A stretch of 29,676 nucleotides of DNA, taken from NCBI GenBank assembly GCA_038231495.1, contig JBBRLG010000017.1:1-29676 (forward strand). The letters run 5' to 3'. The position numbers and the translations under genes were made by a program. Shown piece by piece: positions 1 to 8,346 of the stretch (position 1 is the first letter of the stretch; each line of letters starts with the position of its first letter). Origin of the DNA: JBBRLG01 sp038231495. Lineage in GTDB: Bacteria > Planctomycetota > Planctomycetia > Gemmatales > Gemmataceae. The notes below the pieces were generated by a model. That model saw nothing but the letters and a program-made list of their open reading frames with translations, was not told the origin of the DNA and made no database searches.

Positions 1-1607
1 CAGTCCTGGCACCACTCCCACACGTTGCCATGAACGTCGTACAGCCCGAAACCGTTCCCACCGTAGCCACCCACCGCGCACGTCCGTTCCAGATTCGGAC
101 CCTTCGCCTCCGTTCCGTAGGGCCTGTTCCCGTTGCAGTTGTCTTGCTTGCCATTCAACTCCGACCCGAACCAGAACGGTGTCTCCGTCCCCGCCCGGCA
201 CCCGTACTCTCGCTGCGCCTCCGTCGGCAATACTACCTTACCCCACGCCACCTTCTTCCCCACCGCCTTGCAGAACACGTCGGCATCCTCCCACGACACC
301 TGCTCCACCGGGAAACCCGCCGTGTCCATTCCTTTGACCTTCTCCTTGCCGCCGCCCCCCGCCGCGAAATAACTCGGGTTCTTGTCCGCCATCTTCTCAT
401 ACTGCCCCTGCGTCACCGCGTACTTCCCCAGGTAATACGGCTTCGTCAGCGTCACCGCGTGCGCCAACTCGGCGTCGAATTTCTCCACAAACGGATTGCG
501 GTCCTTCACGTCCTTGGGCGAGCCCATCGTAAAGGCACCCGGCGGCACCAGCACCAGTACCAGCTTCACGCCGACGCTCAGGTCGATCTCTTCCTCCACC
601 TTGCGGCCCAAGTGCTTCGCCCACGCCGCCTGCGCCGCCCGCGCCTCCTTCTCCGTGAACGGTGCCTTCAACAAGGCGGGTGCCTTGCCCTTGACCACCA
701 TGCCCGCCGTCAGCACCAGCGTCGAGGGCAACTGCCCGGACGCATGCACCGGCGTTTGCGTCTTGCCTTCCGGAATCATTTTTTGGAACTCTTCCGAGGT
801 CATGCGCTTTTCCACCTCGGATACCAGCGCTGTCCAACTCAACGTCTGGTTCTTGTCCGCCGCCTCCTGGAGCGCTTGCAAGACCGCATAGGTAAAGACG
901 CTATACTCGATTTTCTTGTCTTGCGACGGCCACGACTCTTGCCCCTCCGCGCAACTGAACAGGATGGCCGTTTGCCCCTTCAAGCTCACGTGCTGGCCGT
1001 TGATCCCCTTGCCCTTGTTCGGCTCGTACACCTCCCGGCAGGCGTCGAGCAGCAACAAGTTTCGTGCCCCACTCGGTATGAGCATGTCATCCAGTAAGTG
1101 ATTCAGGCTTACGAGCGTTGCCGGATTGCCCTTCTTGCCATCGGCCGGGGCCAGGAAGGTGTCCAGCAGCTTCTGGCCGGCGACTTTCGGGTCGGGTAAT
1201 TCCAACTCCTGGCCGTGGCCCGAGAACGCGAGCAGTACCAGGTCGCCCTTGCCGATTGCCTTGTCCGCATCGCCGTCGCCCGCCAGGAGTGCTTGCAGGC
1301 GATCCTCAATGTTCCTGCGCGTGGCACGGTCCTTGCCCTTGGCGGAGCTGGTGAGCACAACGACCTCGAAACCCGTGGCCCGCAGCACCCGGGCCAACTC
1401 AGTCACGTCGCGCTCGGTGTACTTGAGGTTGGAAAAGTCGTGTTGGTACTCCTCGACGCCGATCAGAAAGGCAACCTTGCGCGGGGGCCGGGCGGCCGCG
1501 CGCGAGGAGGAAGGGGCGGGCAAAACGACCGTCAAGGCCGCCAGGCTCAGGACTGCCAGGGGCAGTAGCAAGCGTCGAAGCACCGAGCCGTTGGACGATG
1601 CGGACAT
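1..1607 (-). CDS. Caspase-like (peptidase C14) / formylglycine-generating-enzyme-like fusion, partial
   Basis: About 535 residues are visible; the C-terminus lies beyond the left edge. The ATG at 1607 follows a GGAGG ribosome site eight bases upstream. An N-terminal hydrophobic segment (about residues 10-31) looks like a signal peptide or anchor. Residues 44-250 form a caspase-like domain: the His motif FSGHGQE puts the catalytic His at 131, and LLLLDACR puts the catalytic Cys at 190. From about residue 345 a SUMF1/FGE-type domain starts at VPPGAFTMGS and runs to the window edge at GNVWEWCQD. In planctomycetes and other complex bacteria such fusions are common; the FGE-like part often binds or recruits targets rather than oxidising sulfatase Cys. 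It is transcribed divergently from the secreted Cys-rich gene. Substrate and role are unknown. The domain assignment is firm; proteolytic activity is inferred from the intact dyad. Confidence 0.88.
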   Translation of the reverse strand, partial: MSASSNGSVLRRLLLPLAVLSLAALTVVLPAPSSSRAAARPPRKVAFLIGVEEYQHDFSNLKYTERDVTELARVLRATGFEVVVLTSSAKGKDRATRRNIEDRLQALLAGDGDADKAIGKGDLVLLAFSGHGQELELPDPKVAGQKLLDTFLAPADGKKGNPATLVSLNHLLDDMLIPSGARNLLLLDACREVYEPNKGKGINGQHVSLKGQTAILFSCAEGQESWPSQDKKIEYSVFTYAVLQALQEAADKNQTLSWTALVSEVEKRMTSEEFQKMIPEGKTQTPVHASGQLPSTLVLTAGMVVKGKAPALLKAPFTEKEARAAQAAWAKHLGRKVEEEIDLSVGVKLVLVLVPPGAFTMGSPKDVKDRNPFVEKFDAELAHAVTLTKPYYLGKYAVTQGQYEKMADKNPSYFAAGGGGKEKVKGMDTAGFPVEQVSWEDADVFCKAVGKKVAWGKVVLPTEAQREYGCRAGTETPFWFGSELNGKQDNCNGNRPYGTEAKGPNLERTCAVGGYGGNGFGLYDVHGNVWEWCQD

Positions 1608-1923
1608 GGGAAAATCCTCCGGGGGCCGAAAGTGCGTTTCCCCGAACATACCCGCGGCACACTCCAAATGAAAGCGGCTCGTGGTGAATTTTTTGTCCGG
1701 GGCTGTGCGCTGCGAGGTCACAGAGCATTAATTACACGACAGCAGCAGCTACCACCGTTAACGCACCGGCCTTCCATATCTTCCCGGAAAAGCGCGCCGG
1801 CTATTCTCGTTGGCAAGATTGCCAAAAATCGCCGGAAGATTGCCGGCCCTTCCACGTTCTCCCTTCCAGAACCAAACGAGGGCGGCTCCGGTCGAACCGC
1901 GAGCCTAACAAGGGGAGACGCAC
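1608..1923. other. Divergent intergenic region
   Basis: The 316 bases between the caspase-like gene (-) and the small secreted-protein gene (+) must hold both promoters. I found no convincing -35/-10 pair or operator. The last 15 bases contain the AAGGGGAG ribosome site of the plus-strand gene. Confidence 0.5.
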
Positions 1924-2226
1924 ATGAAGGTCGTGCTGAAGAAGATCTTGGTGGCGGTGGTCGTGGCTTTGGCGGTAGGTGCAATTGGGAATGCGGCACG
2001 GGCGTGGGACCCGGCCTGCCTGTCGATTTGCGTATGGAAGGAGGCAACCGGTTACAAGACGGTCACTTGCTACGAGACGCGTTGCGAAACCTACCAGGTG
2101 TGCGTCACCAAGTACGATCACTGCGGCAACCCTTACAACGTCTACCAAAACCGCACCCGCGAAGTCCAGGTGCCCGTCACCAAGCAGGTGCCTTACACCA
2201 AGTACGTCAAAGTGGCGGTAAACTAA
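1924..2226 (+). CDS. Small secreted Cys-rich protein, hypothetical
   Basis: This 100-residue protein starts at an ATG preceded by AAGGGGAG about six bases away. Residues 1-28 are a typical Sec signal peptide: a KK-containing N-region, a long Val/Ala/Leu core, and cleavage expected after an Ala near 26-28. The mature part is about 72 residues, with six Cys in its first half (ACLSIC, VTCYETRCETYQVC and a later HCG) and a Lys/Arg/Tyr/Val-rich second half with repeated VPVTKQVPYTKYVK-like stretches. Similar short Tyr/Val/Cys-rich exported proteins are frequent in planctomycetes, where they are thought to belong to the envelope; that role is inference. A strong terminator follows immediately, so the gene is probably a single transcription unit. 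Confidence 0.8.
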   Translation: MKVVLKKILVAVVVALAVGAIGNAARAWDPACLSICVWKEATGYKTVTCYETRCETYQVCVTKYDHCGNPYNVYQNRTREVQVPVTKQVPYTKYVKVAVN

Positions 2227-2242
2227 GGCCGGAGTGGCCGCG

Positions 2243-2305
2243 GCGGGCGTCGGTGCAGGTGAGCATTACATGTACCGACGCCCGCGTCCATTTGTACCTT
2301 TTTTT
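2243..2305 (+). terminator. Rho-independent terminator after the secreted Cys-rich gene
   Basis: A perfect 12-bp stem (GCGGGCGTCGGT at 2243-2254 pairing with 2274-2285) encloses a 19-nt loop. A run of seven T at 2299-2305 follows after a short spacer. It begins 17 bases after the stop codon of the 100-residue protein. Confidence 0.7.
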
Positions 2306-2445
2306 GGAAGAAGTCGCTCGTTGTTGCGTTTCCCCTTCGGGGGGTGACGCCGATCTGTGTAGTCTTACGGAGATTTCGCGCTATGCCGTACTCGTTTTCA
2401 CAACACCTCCGCGTCGTCAAATTCGGCCCACGGCGTGTCCCCTCC

Positions 2446-2474
2446 TTGACAGTGTGGCGGCCGGCCACGATACT
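2446..2474 (+). promoter_or_regulatory. Sigma-70-type promoter, predicted leaderless
   Basis: TTGACA (2446-2451) matches the -35 consensus exactly. A 17-base spacer leads to GATACT (2469-2474) as the -10 box. The ATG of the sigma-factor gene starts only seven bases after the -10 box, where transcription would be expected to begin, so the mRNA is probably leaderless. The bases between are TGGGGC, the same kind of G-run as at the 27002-27030 promoter. Confidence 0.7.
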
Positions 2475-2480
2475 TGGGGC

Positions 2481-3041
2481 ATGACCAGCCCCGAAAGCCC
2501 AGTGCCGACCGACGAACAACTTGCCCAGTTCTGCGCGCAACGCGGCAAGGCCGGCGAGGACGCGTTCCTGGAGCTTTACCGCCGCCACGGCCGCCCGTTG
2601 CTTGCCTTCCTGGCGACCCGCGTGCGCCGCGAAGCGCTCGAGGATGTCCACCAGACCGTCTGGTTGCGCGTATGGGAACGCACGCCGGATCAGTTCGCGG
2701 GGGGCAATTTCCGCGCCTGGTTGTTTCGCATTGCTCGCAACCACCTGATCGACCTGGGCCGCCGCCGACACGCCGACCCGGCGGAGGCTCCCGAAGAATG
2801 GCAGGACACGCGGACGCCGGCCGGCGCCGATGCCCTCATCGCCCGGGAGGAACCGCACCTGGTCCGTAAGTGCATGGAACGCCTGGGCGTGGATGAGGCA
2901 CTCGTCGTCCGCGAACGGCTCGCCGGCGAGTCGTACGAGGACATCTGCGGGCGGCTGAAAATCGACCGAAACAAGGCGTACAAGCTGTACTACGAGGCTT
3001 TGAAAACCTTGCAAAGTTGTGTGGAACGGGCAACCCGATGA
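2481..3041 (+). CDS. ECF-type RNA polymerase sigma factor
   Basis: This is a 186-residue sigma-70 family protein, the usual ECF size. Region 2 spans about residues 25-90 (AFLELYRRHGRPLLAFLAT, VHQTVWLRVWE, FRAWLFRIARNHLIDLGRR). Region 4 spans about 130-180, with a helix-turn-helix around SYEDICGRLKIDRNKAYKLY. The open frame extends far upstream, but the ATG at 2481 is chosen because it sits at the predicted transcription start of a near-consensus promoter and begins the conserved domain. The stop overlaps the ATG of the next gene (ATGA), implying translational coupling with a membrane-anchored protein that may act as its regulator. Target promoters are unknown. Confidence 0.88.
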   Translation: MTSPESPVPTDEQLAQFCAQRGKAGEDAFLELYRRHGRPLLAFLATRVRREALEDVHQTVWLRVWERTPDQFAGGNFRAWLFRIARNHLIDLGRRRHADPAEAPEEWQDTRTPAGADALIAREEPHLVRKCMERLGVDEALVVRERLAGESYEDICGRLKIDRNKAYKLYYEALKTLQSCVERATR

Positions 3042-3958
3042 GACTGATCGTCATGAATATCCCCGACCAGCCCGAGGCGTTGGCCGGTTGGCTCGAACGA
3101 CAACTCGTCGGACTGGATCTCGCCGAACTCGTAGCGGAGTTGGAGGCGATTCACGTCCCGGTGAAGCCGTTGTCCCTCGACGATGTCTTGGGTGGCGGGC
3201 GACAGGAAGTCCTTGACCGTGGCTTGGGCAGTTTGCCCGAAACGACGTTACGCCGCCTCTTGCGTCAACCCGGCCTGTTGCATGATTTGCAAGAATTGGT
3301 CCTGGAGCATGGCGGCGCCTATTGGGCCGCAGTAGACGCGGGTGGTGAGATGGAAGTCGCGTTCCAGCGCGGCGAACAGCGACTGATGAAACAGATCCGA
3401 GAGCGGCCGCCCGGGACGCAACCGATGTACCCGCGGAAGGCGATTCTCACGCCGAAGTGGTATCGCCTGCCATCCGTGGTGAGCCTGGCGACCGCGGCCG
3501 CTGTGCTGTTAGCCGTGGGGGGCCTTTACCTCTGGCTAGGCTCACCGCACAGCTCGAATAACGGACAGGCCCTGGTCGTGGCGTCGGCCTGGGGTTGGAG
3601 CAAACCGGACGCCCTACCGCAGAACGCCTCCCCGATGGCCTACCTCAACAAACTGGCCGACGAGTCGGAAGAATGGTTCAACAAGCGGCCCGACGAGCCG
3701 CTGGCGCTCGCCCGGAGAATCGGCGAATTCCGCCAAGGGTGCTCAACCTTGATCCTGGCGGCTCACAAGCCGCTAAAGGACGAGGACCGCCGCTGGCTGG
3801 TTGGACGCTGTCAAGCATGGGCGCAGAAACTGGACCAACAACTCGCTGCGTTGGAGAAAGGTGAAGACGCCACAGTGGTACGGACCGAAGTGGATGCCAT
3901 TGTCAACCAACTCACAGCAGCGCTGCGGACGCGGGCACAGCAAGTTGAGTCTGCTTAG
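3038..3958 (+). CDS. Membrane-anchored protein coupled to the sigma factor, possible anti-sigma partner
   Basis: The 306-residue protein starts at an ATG that overlaps the sigma-factor stop (ATGA). About 145 N-terminal residues, rich in Leu, Glu and Arg and probably helical, precede one transmembrane segment at about residues 147-167 (SVVSLATAAAVLLAVGGLYLW). About 135 residues follow on the other side. The layout, cytoplasmic N-domain, single span and extracytoplasmic C-domain, suits a membrane regulator of the sigma factor. I see no ZAS zinc motif (HxxxCxxC) and recognise no named family, so the anti-sigma role rests on coupling and topology alone. The C-terminal part looks helical (EEWFNKRPDEPLALARRI onward). 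Confidence 0.75.
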   Translation: MRLIVMNIPDQPEALAGWLERQLVGLDLAELVAELEAIHVPVKPLSLDDVLGGGRQEVLDRGLGSLPETTLRRLLRQPGLLHDLQELVLEHGGAYWAAVDAGGEMEVAFQRGEQRLMKQIRERPPGTQPMYPRKAILTPKWYRLPSVVSLATAAAVLLAVGGLYLWLGSPHSSNNGQALVVASAWGWSKPDALPQNASPMAYLNKLADESEEWFNKRPDEPLALARRIGEFRQGCSTLILAAHKPLKDEDRRWLVGRCQAWAQKLDQQLAALEKGEDATVVRTEVDAIVNQLTAALRTRAQQVESA

Positions 3959-4095
3959 AAGAACGGTATTCGGTTGTCTCTCCCCCGCGGGAGAGGGGCC
4001 TTCGGATCGTCCGCACGGATCATGCCCGCGACGGAAATATAGCGTTTCTTCCACAAAACACCCTGCAGGCACCCCAACTATCGGGTGGGTCAGCA

Positions 4096-4172
4096 TCGCG
4101 CGCCAACGTAACTGGCGGGGATAAATGTTTTGCAAAAAAACTGTTTTACCCGCCAGTTACGTTGGCGCGCGA
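4096..4172. repeat. Perfect 24-bp inverted repeat around an A/T-rich loop
   Basis: Arms 4096-4119 and 4149-4172 are perfectly complementary over 24 bp; the core reads CGCCAACGTAACTGGCGGG. The 29-nt loop is A/T-rich with a run of seven A and one of four T. The T/A tracts are inside the loop, not after the stem, so a simple terminator is only one option. A REP-like or miniature mobile element is another. Confidence 0.75.
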
Positions 4173-4263
4173 AAGCGAGCAGTTTTTTGGGACTATCATC
4201 CCCCACAGGCCAAACCGGACTATCGCAGGCGAATATGAATGTAAACCCTTACTGTTAAAGGAT

Positions 4264-4300
4264 TATCTCTAATTTCGGATCAACGCAGTCCGTAGAGATA
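4264..4300. repeat. Interrupted inverted repeat (hairpin)
   Basis: TATCTCTA (4264-4271) pairs with TAGAGATA (4293-4300). Inside it CGGA (4276-4279) pairs with TCCG (4289-4292), leaving a 4-nt bulge on one side and a 9-nt apical loop. Confidence 0.5.
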
Positions 4301-4367
4301 TTTCGAGGAGTGTCACAGTCGGGGAGCCTAATGATCGGCAGCGGACTTGCCGAACCACGAGTTGACA

Positions 4368-4401
4368 CCGGACGCCGAGAGGTTTTCCTCTCGGCGTCCG
4401 G
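4368..4401. terminator. Perfect 15-bp hairpin, terminator-like
   Basis: CCGGACGCCGAGAGG (4368-4382) pairs perfectly with 4387-4401 around a TTTT loop. A short T-run (ATTTTG) follows on the plus strand. No gene ends just before it, so it could instead be a stable element of an RNA or a repeat. Confidence 0.5.
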
Positions 4402-4780
4402 CATTTTGCCCCGCTTTCCGCGAGTTGCACACCACCGACCGCTGCTCTCGCGCTCTCGCTTTGCCACCCCGATGCAACCGCAGTTCTCCCGCACTACGAT
4501 CGATTCCGACCCCCATTTCGGCTTCCCGGTCAAAGACTCTCAGACTCCGTGCCCCCGGCCTCGACGCCCAGTTAACGTGCCGGAGCCATTCCGCGTTCGG
4601 ACGGCCGCGAATTTGCCGGACCGCGATGCGGCAACGCCCAACTGACGTGTTGGTACGCCGAAAGTACGCCGAAAGGTCGCCGGAAGTACGGCGTCCAGAA
4701 GGCAGGCATACCTACAAGTCAACGCCGTCCTGATCCAACCCTGTTTCGTCCACCCCCGCCGATTTCGACACCGGTGAATT

Positions 4781-4807
4781 GGCAGACCGTGGCAGACCGT
4801 GGCAGAC
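4781..4807. repeat. Short tandem repeat, 10-bp unit
   Basis: GGCAGACCGT occurs at 4781-4790 and 4791-4800, followed by a partial third copy GGCAGAC (4801-4807). Confidence 0.8.
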
Positions 4808-5460
4808 GAAATGGCCTTTGGCTTCCAAGAGCCGGTCGGAAGTTAGCGCGGTGAAATCTCCACAAATGTTTACTTAATATAGCCTTACAGCAAATTTTCT
4901 CGACGGCTTGGTAGCGTGCCGCTGTGGCTTATTTCGCGAGCGCAGGGCTGGTCATTGCCGTAAACGCAACACCGACTATAGGTTGTGATTTGACAGACCG
5001 GCTGCCAATACGTGCCCATTGCCGGCCTGTCCTCAGACGATTTTGGTCATCGCGGCGGCGCGGGCCAACTCAAACAACTACTCCTGGCGAATGCCACCGG
5101 CGCCAGGCGCTGCGATTGACGGACCGCCTTGCCGCCCCGCTGCCCATTCGCGAATTATCAACATTCCCGGCCTGGCGCATGCAACCCTGATCTTGATGGC
5201 CCGTTACAAATCGCTTACCCTCGCGCCGTCGGAGCGGCCCACGGTAGGTTGGACGATTTAGGGGCTTGCTTAAAAGTAGAAGGTCCGCCGAACGGACAGC
5301 TGTCGCCGGCCCTTGGCGACCTCGTCACCCGTTCGGTCAAGCCCTTTGCCCGACCGCTCGGCGGGCGCGGGGCGAATGACCGCGGCGACTGGGACCCTAT
5401 ATCTGGGGGCAGGAAATCTTGCCGCCCGCCGCATTCTTCGAGAGCCCACAGGACACCAGC

Positions 5461-6273
5461 ATGGCACACCCGAACACCCAGCCGCCGTCCATCCCAGCCG
5501 CTGTCCTCGCCAAGGCCGACGCCGAGCTGACGTCCCAGGAAGAAAGGCGGCGCCAGGCCCGTGAAGCGGCCGAGAAGGATAGGCACTTCGCGGAAGCCGT
5601 GCGCGCGTATTGCAAGGCTACGGATGCCGTGTGGTTGGCAGAGTTCTCCTCTCCCTTCGACCCCCAGCCGTTCTTGAGGCCAATCCACCTGAGCCTCCGG
5701 GAAGCTTGCAAGGGCTTGCAAGCAACCAACCGCCTCGCCGAGTTGGAAAAGGTTTGCCATGACAGAACCTACGCCGACTTCTGCCAGTTCAACCACCGGC
5801 AGATGTCGCGGCCGTCCTACGAGTGGGCGTGGGAACTGCGCGACCGCGGCAGCAAGGGCGACGTGCTTGGGGGTCTGGTGACCGAAACGTGGCACGCGGA
5901 ATCATTGCGGGATGCCCTGCGCTGGCTGCGGATTTTCCTGTGCGGCCTGTCGGGGACAGGTGCCAAGCTTCCACAGCAAGAGGTGTCGGCCGTCCCACAA
6001 CCCTTGTCGCTTGCCGCCGAGGAGGCGGCCGTCCTCGTAGTTTTGCTGCGGGCTTCGCCGGTGCGGATGAAGGCCGAGGAGATGGAGGATAAGATTCGGC
6101 TGGATGTCAAAACCATCCGCAAAGCAATTCAGGCCCTGCGTGACCGGAACCTAGTCGAAGTGCCGGCCCAGAAAAAGGGCATCGGACTCACCTCGGAGGG
6201 GCGCGCCAAGGCTACCGAGATGCCGCTGGACGCGGCGGCGTCTTTGATGCGTCCCCTTGGGACCGGCCGCTAA
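5461..6273 (+). CDS. Hypothetical protein with C-terminal winged-helix domain
   Basis: The protein has 270 residues from the ATG at 5461, which has an AGGA element about nine bases upstream. An in-frame start at 5419 has no ribosome site. The first third is charged and probably coiled-coil (TSQEERRRQAREAAEKDRHF). The middle is a helical domain I do not recognise (FNHRQMSRPSYEWAWELRDR). The last 75 residues look like a winged helix (AVLVVLLRASPVRMKAEEME followed by LDVKTIRKAIQALRDRNLVE), which suggests DNA binding. It is the first gene after a long gene-free stretch and reads in the same direction as the methyltransferase island. Role unknown. Confidence 0.65.
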   Translation: MAHPNTQPPSIPAAVLAKADAELTSQEERRRQAREAAEKDRHFAEAVRAYCKATDAVWLAEFSSPFDPQPFLRPIHLSLREACKGLQATNRLAELEKVCHDRTYADFCQFNHRQMSRPSYEWAWELRDRGSKGDVLGGLVTETWHAESLRDALRWLRIFLCGLSGTGAKLPQQEVSAVPQPLSLAAEEAAVLVVLLRASPVRMKAEEMEDKIRLDVKTIRKAIQALRDRNLVEVPAQKKGIGLTSEGRAKATEMPLDAAASLMRPLGTGR

Positions 6274-6615
6274 CTTACCGCTTTTTTACCGCCAGCTTTC
6301 CTTTCGCGCTTCCCCTATCCCGTGTAGTTAGGGGGGCATGAACATTCCATCCCAACAAGTCCTGATGCTTCTGGCCGCCCGGCGGCCCCGCGTACCACTC
6401 CAGCGGCCGCAGGACGAGGCCGGTCGCTTCCCGTGCCTGCAAGCCGCCGCGACGATACCCCGTGACCTCCCGACTTCAGAAGCCGTAGTGCCGGAGCGCG
6501 CGCCCAGCCGCCGCGACCCGCCCCCAAGCAGTGCGGCGGTCAAGGACGACGGCCGCGCGGCCCGCACGCACGTTACGAAACGCGTCAGCGATTTCTAACC
6601 ACAAGGAGACTTCCC
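6274..6615 (+). other. Intergenic region upstream of the methyltransferase gene
   Basis: These 342 bases contain an 86-codon open frame (6338-6598) rich in Pro, Arg and Ala. It has no usable ribosome-site spacing (its G-run abuts the ATG), so I do not call it. The last bases (AAGGAGACTTCCC) form the ribosome site of the methyltransferase gene. Confidence 0.5.
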
Positions 6616-7917
6616 ATGCATGTCGAATTGCGTCCGACCGCCAGCATCCGTCCGTACGAAAACAACCCCCGGCACAACGACGCGGCGGACGATGCCGTCG
6701 CGGCCTCGATTAAGGAGTTCGGCTGGCGGGTCCCCATCGTTTGCGACGAACTCCTGGTGATCATCGCGGGCGACACGCGCCGTAAAGCGGCCGAGAAACT
6801 CGGACTGGCGGAGGTGCCGGTCCACGTCGCGTCCGACCTGACGCCGGCGCAGGTCAAGGCGTTCCGCATCGCGGACAATGCGACGGCGCAACTCGCGGGT
6901 TGGGACGAGGACAAGTTGATCCTCGAATTGATGGCGCTACAGGGGATGGGCTTCGACCTGGACCTCACCGGCTTCGCCGGGGACGAACTGGCGCGGCTGC
7001 TCGAACCGCCGCTGCAAGCACGGACCGACCCCGACGACATCCCGGAGCCGCCCGATGAAGCGATCACACGGCCCGGCGACCTGTATACCCTCGACGAGAA
7101 GCACTTTCTGTTGTGCGGCGATAGTAGCAAGCCCGAAGACGTCGATCGCCTCCTCAACGGCGCCCCCATCCACCTCGTGAATACGGACCCGCCTTACAAC
7201 GTCCGCGTCGAGCCACGCTCCCAACGCGCCATTGCCGCCGGCCTGTCGTCCTTCGCGGGTGCGACGCACCCTCGGGACTCCGCCGGCGAGCACCACCCGA
7301 AGAAGGCAAAGGCCACGCCCAAGAAGATGCGGGCCAAGGACCGGCCGCTGCTCAACGATTTCGTGTCCGAGGAGGAGTTCGGCCGGCTACTGAATTCTTG
7401 GTTCGGCAACCTGACCCGCGTCCTTCTTCCGGGCCGCGGCTTCTATATCTGGTCAGGTTTTTCGAACATCGCCAATTACCCGGCCGTCTTGAAGGCCCAC
7501 GACCTGTACATGAGTCAAACCATTATCTGGGACAAGCAGCATCCCGTGCTGACCCGCAAGGATTTTATGGGTGCGCACGAATGGTGCTTCTATGGATGGA
7601 AGCTCGGCGCCGCCCACCGGTTCTTCGGGCCCGCCAACGCCACCGACTTGTGGTCCGTCAAGAAGGTCAACCCGCAAAGCATGGTGCACCTGACCGAGAA
7701 GCCCGTCGAACTGGCGTCGCGGGCGATCGCGTATTCCTCAACGGCCGGCGAGAACGTGTTGGACCTGTTCGCCGGCAGCGGCTCCACGCTGATCGCCGCG
7801 GGGCAAACGGGCCGCCGCGCCTACCTCATGGAAATGGACCCGTCGTACTGCGACGTGATCGTGACCCGGTTCGAGCAGTTCACCGGCAAGAAGGCGGTTC
7901 GGCAACCGCGGCCCTGA
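6616..7917 (+). CDS. ParB-N domain fused to beta-class DNA methyltransferase
   Basis: This 433-residue protein has a strong AAGGAG ribosome site eight bases before its ATG. Residues 1-110 are a ParB/Srx-like N-domain (IRPYENNPRHND, IIAGDTRRKAAEKLG). Residues 150-425 are a site-specific DNA methyltransferase: catalytic DPPY at 191-194, and the S-adenosylmethionine-binding FAGSGST at 385-391. With DPPY before the FxGxG motif it belongs to the beta arrangement, which methylates adenine N6 or cytosine N4. No restriction endonuclease gene lies next to it. ParB-methylase fusions are typical of prophages and mobile islands, often near terminase genes, as here. It is a solitary methyltransferase; target sequence unknown. 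Confidence 0.9.
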   Translation: MHVELRPTASIRPYENNPRHNDAADDAVAASIKEFGWRVPIVCDELLVIIAGDTRRKAAEKLGLAEVPVHVASDLTPAQVKAFRIADNATAQLAGWDEDKLILELMALQGMGFDLDLTGFAGDELARLLEPPLQARTDPDDIPEPPDEAITRPGDLYTLDEKHFLLCGDSSKPEDVDRLLNGAPIHLVNTDPPYNVRVEPRSQRAIAAGLSSFAGATHPRDSAGEHHPKKAKATPKKMRAKDRPLLNDFVSEEEFGRLLNSWFGNLTRVLLPGRGFYIWSGFSNIANYPAVLKAHDLYMSQTIIWDKQHPVLTRKDFMGAHEWCFYGWKLGAAHRFFGPANATDLWSVKKVNPQSMVHLTEKPVELASRAIAYSSTAGENVLDLFAGSGSTLIAAGQTGRRAYLMEMDPSYCDVIVTRFEQFTGKKAVRQPRP

Positions 7918-7971
7918 CGGGGGCCGCCGCCGCGGGGGCGGTCCCCGCGCCAGGAAGGAGGGGGGACGGCC

Positions 7972-8346
7972 GTGCCCCACCGCGGCAAGCGGAACGCCGA
8001 CGAAGTCCTGCTGCTGGCCTTGGCGTGCGGGGCGACGGCCGAGCAGGCCGCGCTGCAGGCCGGGCTCAGTGCGCGCACGGTGCAGCGGCGGCAGGCGGAC
8101 CCGGCATTCCAACGGCGCTTGCAGGGGGCGCGGGACGACATCGTCAAGCGCGCCACCGGCTTGGTGACGGCCGCGACTCTCGAAGCGGTCCAGACGCTGC
8201 GGGGCTTGCAACACCCGTCGGTCCCGGCTTCCGTGCGGTTGGGGGCGGCGCGGGCCGTGTTAGAGTTGAGCATGAAGATGCGGGAGTCGGCCGACCTGGC
8301 CGCGCGCATCGAAGCCCTGGAAGCGCAACTGCGCCGGTGCGGCTGA
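7972..8346 (+). CDS. Terminase-small-subunit-like helix-turn-helix protein
   Basis: The protein has 124 residues and starts at a GTG (7972) behind an AGGAAGGAGGGGGG purine run. Residues 10-45 form a helix-turn-helix resembling phage terminase small subunits (CGATAEQAALQAGLSARTVQRRQ, ending DPAFQRRLQ). The rest is helical, ending in a likely coiled coil (LAARIEALEAQLRRC). Terminase small subunits recognise phage DNA for packaging, but no large subunit or other phage structural gene follows. It may therefore be a phage remnant or an HTH protein reused elsewhere. It lies 54 bases after the ParB-methyltransferase gene, probably in one transcript. Confidence 0.65.
   Translation: MPHRGKRNADEVLLLALACGATAEQAALQAGLSARTVQRRQADPAFQRRLQGARDDIVKRATGLVTAATLEAVQTLRGLQHPSVPASVRLGAARAVLELSMKMRESADLAARIEALEAQLRRCG

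Larger units (their letters stand above)
3959..5460. other. Long non-coding stretch with hairpins and short tandem repeats
   Basis: No open frame in these 1.5 kb shows a convincing ribosome site, recognisable motif or coding bias. The region holds three strong inverted repeats (4096-4172, 4264-4300, 4368-4401), a 10-bp tandem repeat (4781-4807) and two copies of GTACGCCGAAA near 4650-4675. It is the most AT-rich part of the left half around 4180-4260 and 4860-4900. It marks the boundary between the sigma-factor region and the accessory island. Confidence 0.55.

Noticed and set aside
1632..2480. Upstream extension of the sigma-factor frame
   Set aside because: It runs through the secreted-protein gene, its terminator and the sigma-factor promoter; the domain begins after ATG 2481.
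6338..6598. 86-codon open frame before the methyltransferase
   Set aside because: The G-run abuts the ATG, the composition is Pro/Arg/Ala-rich and no motif is visible.
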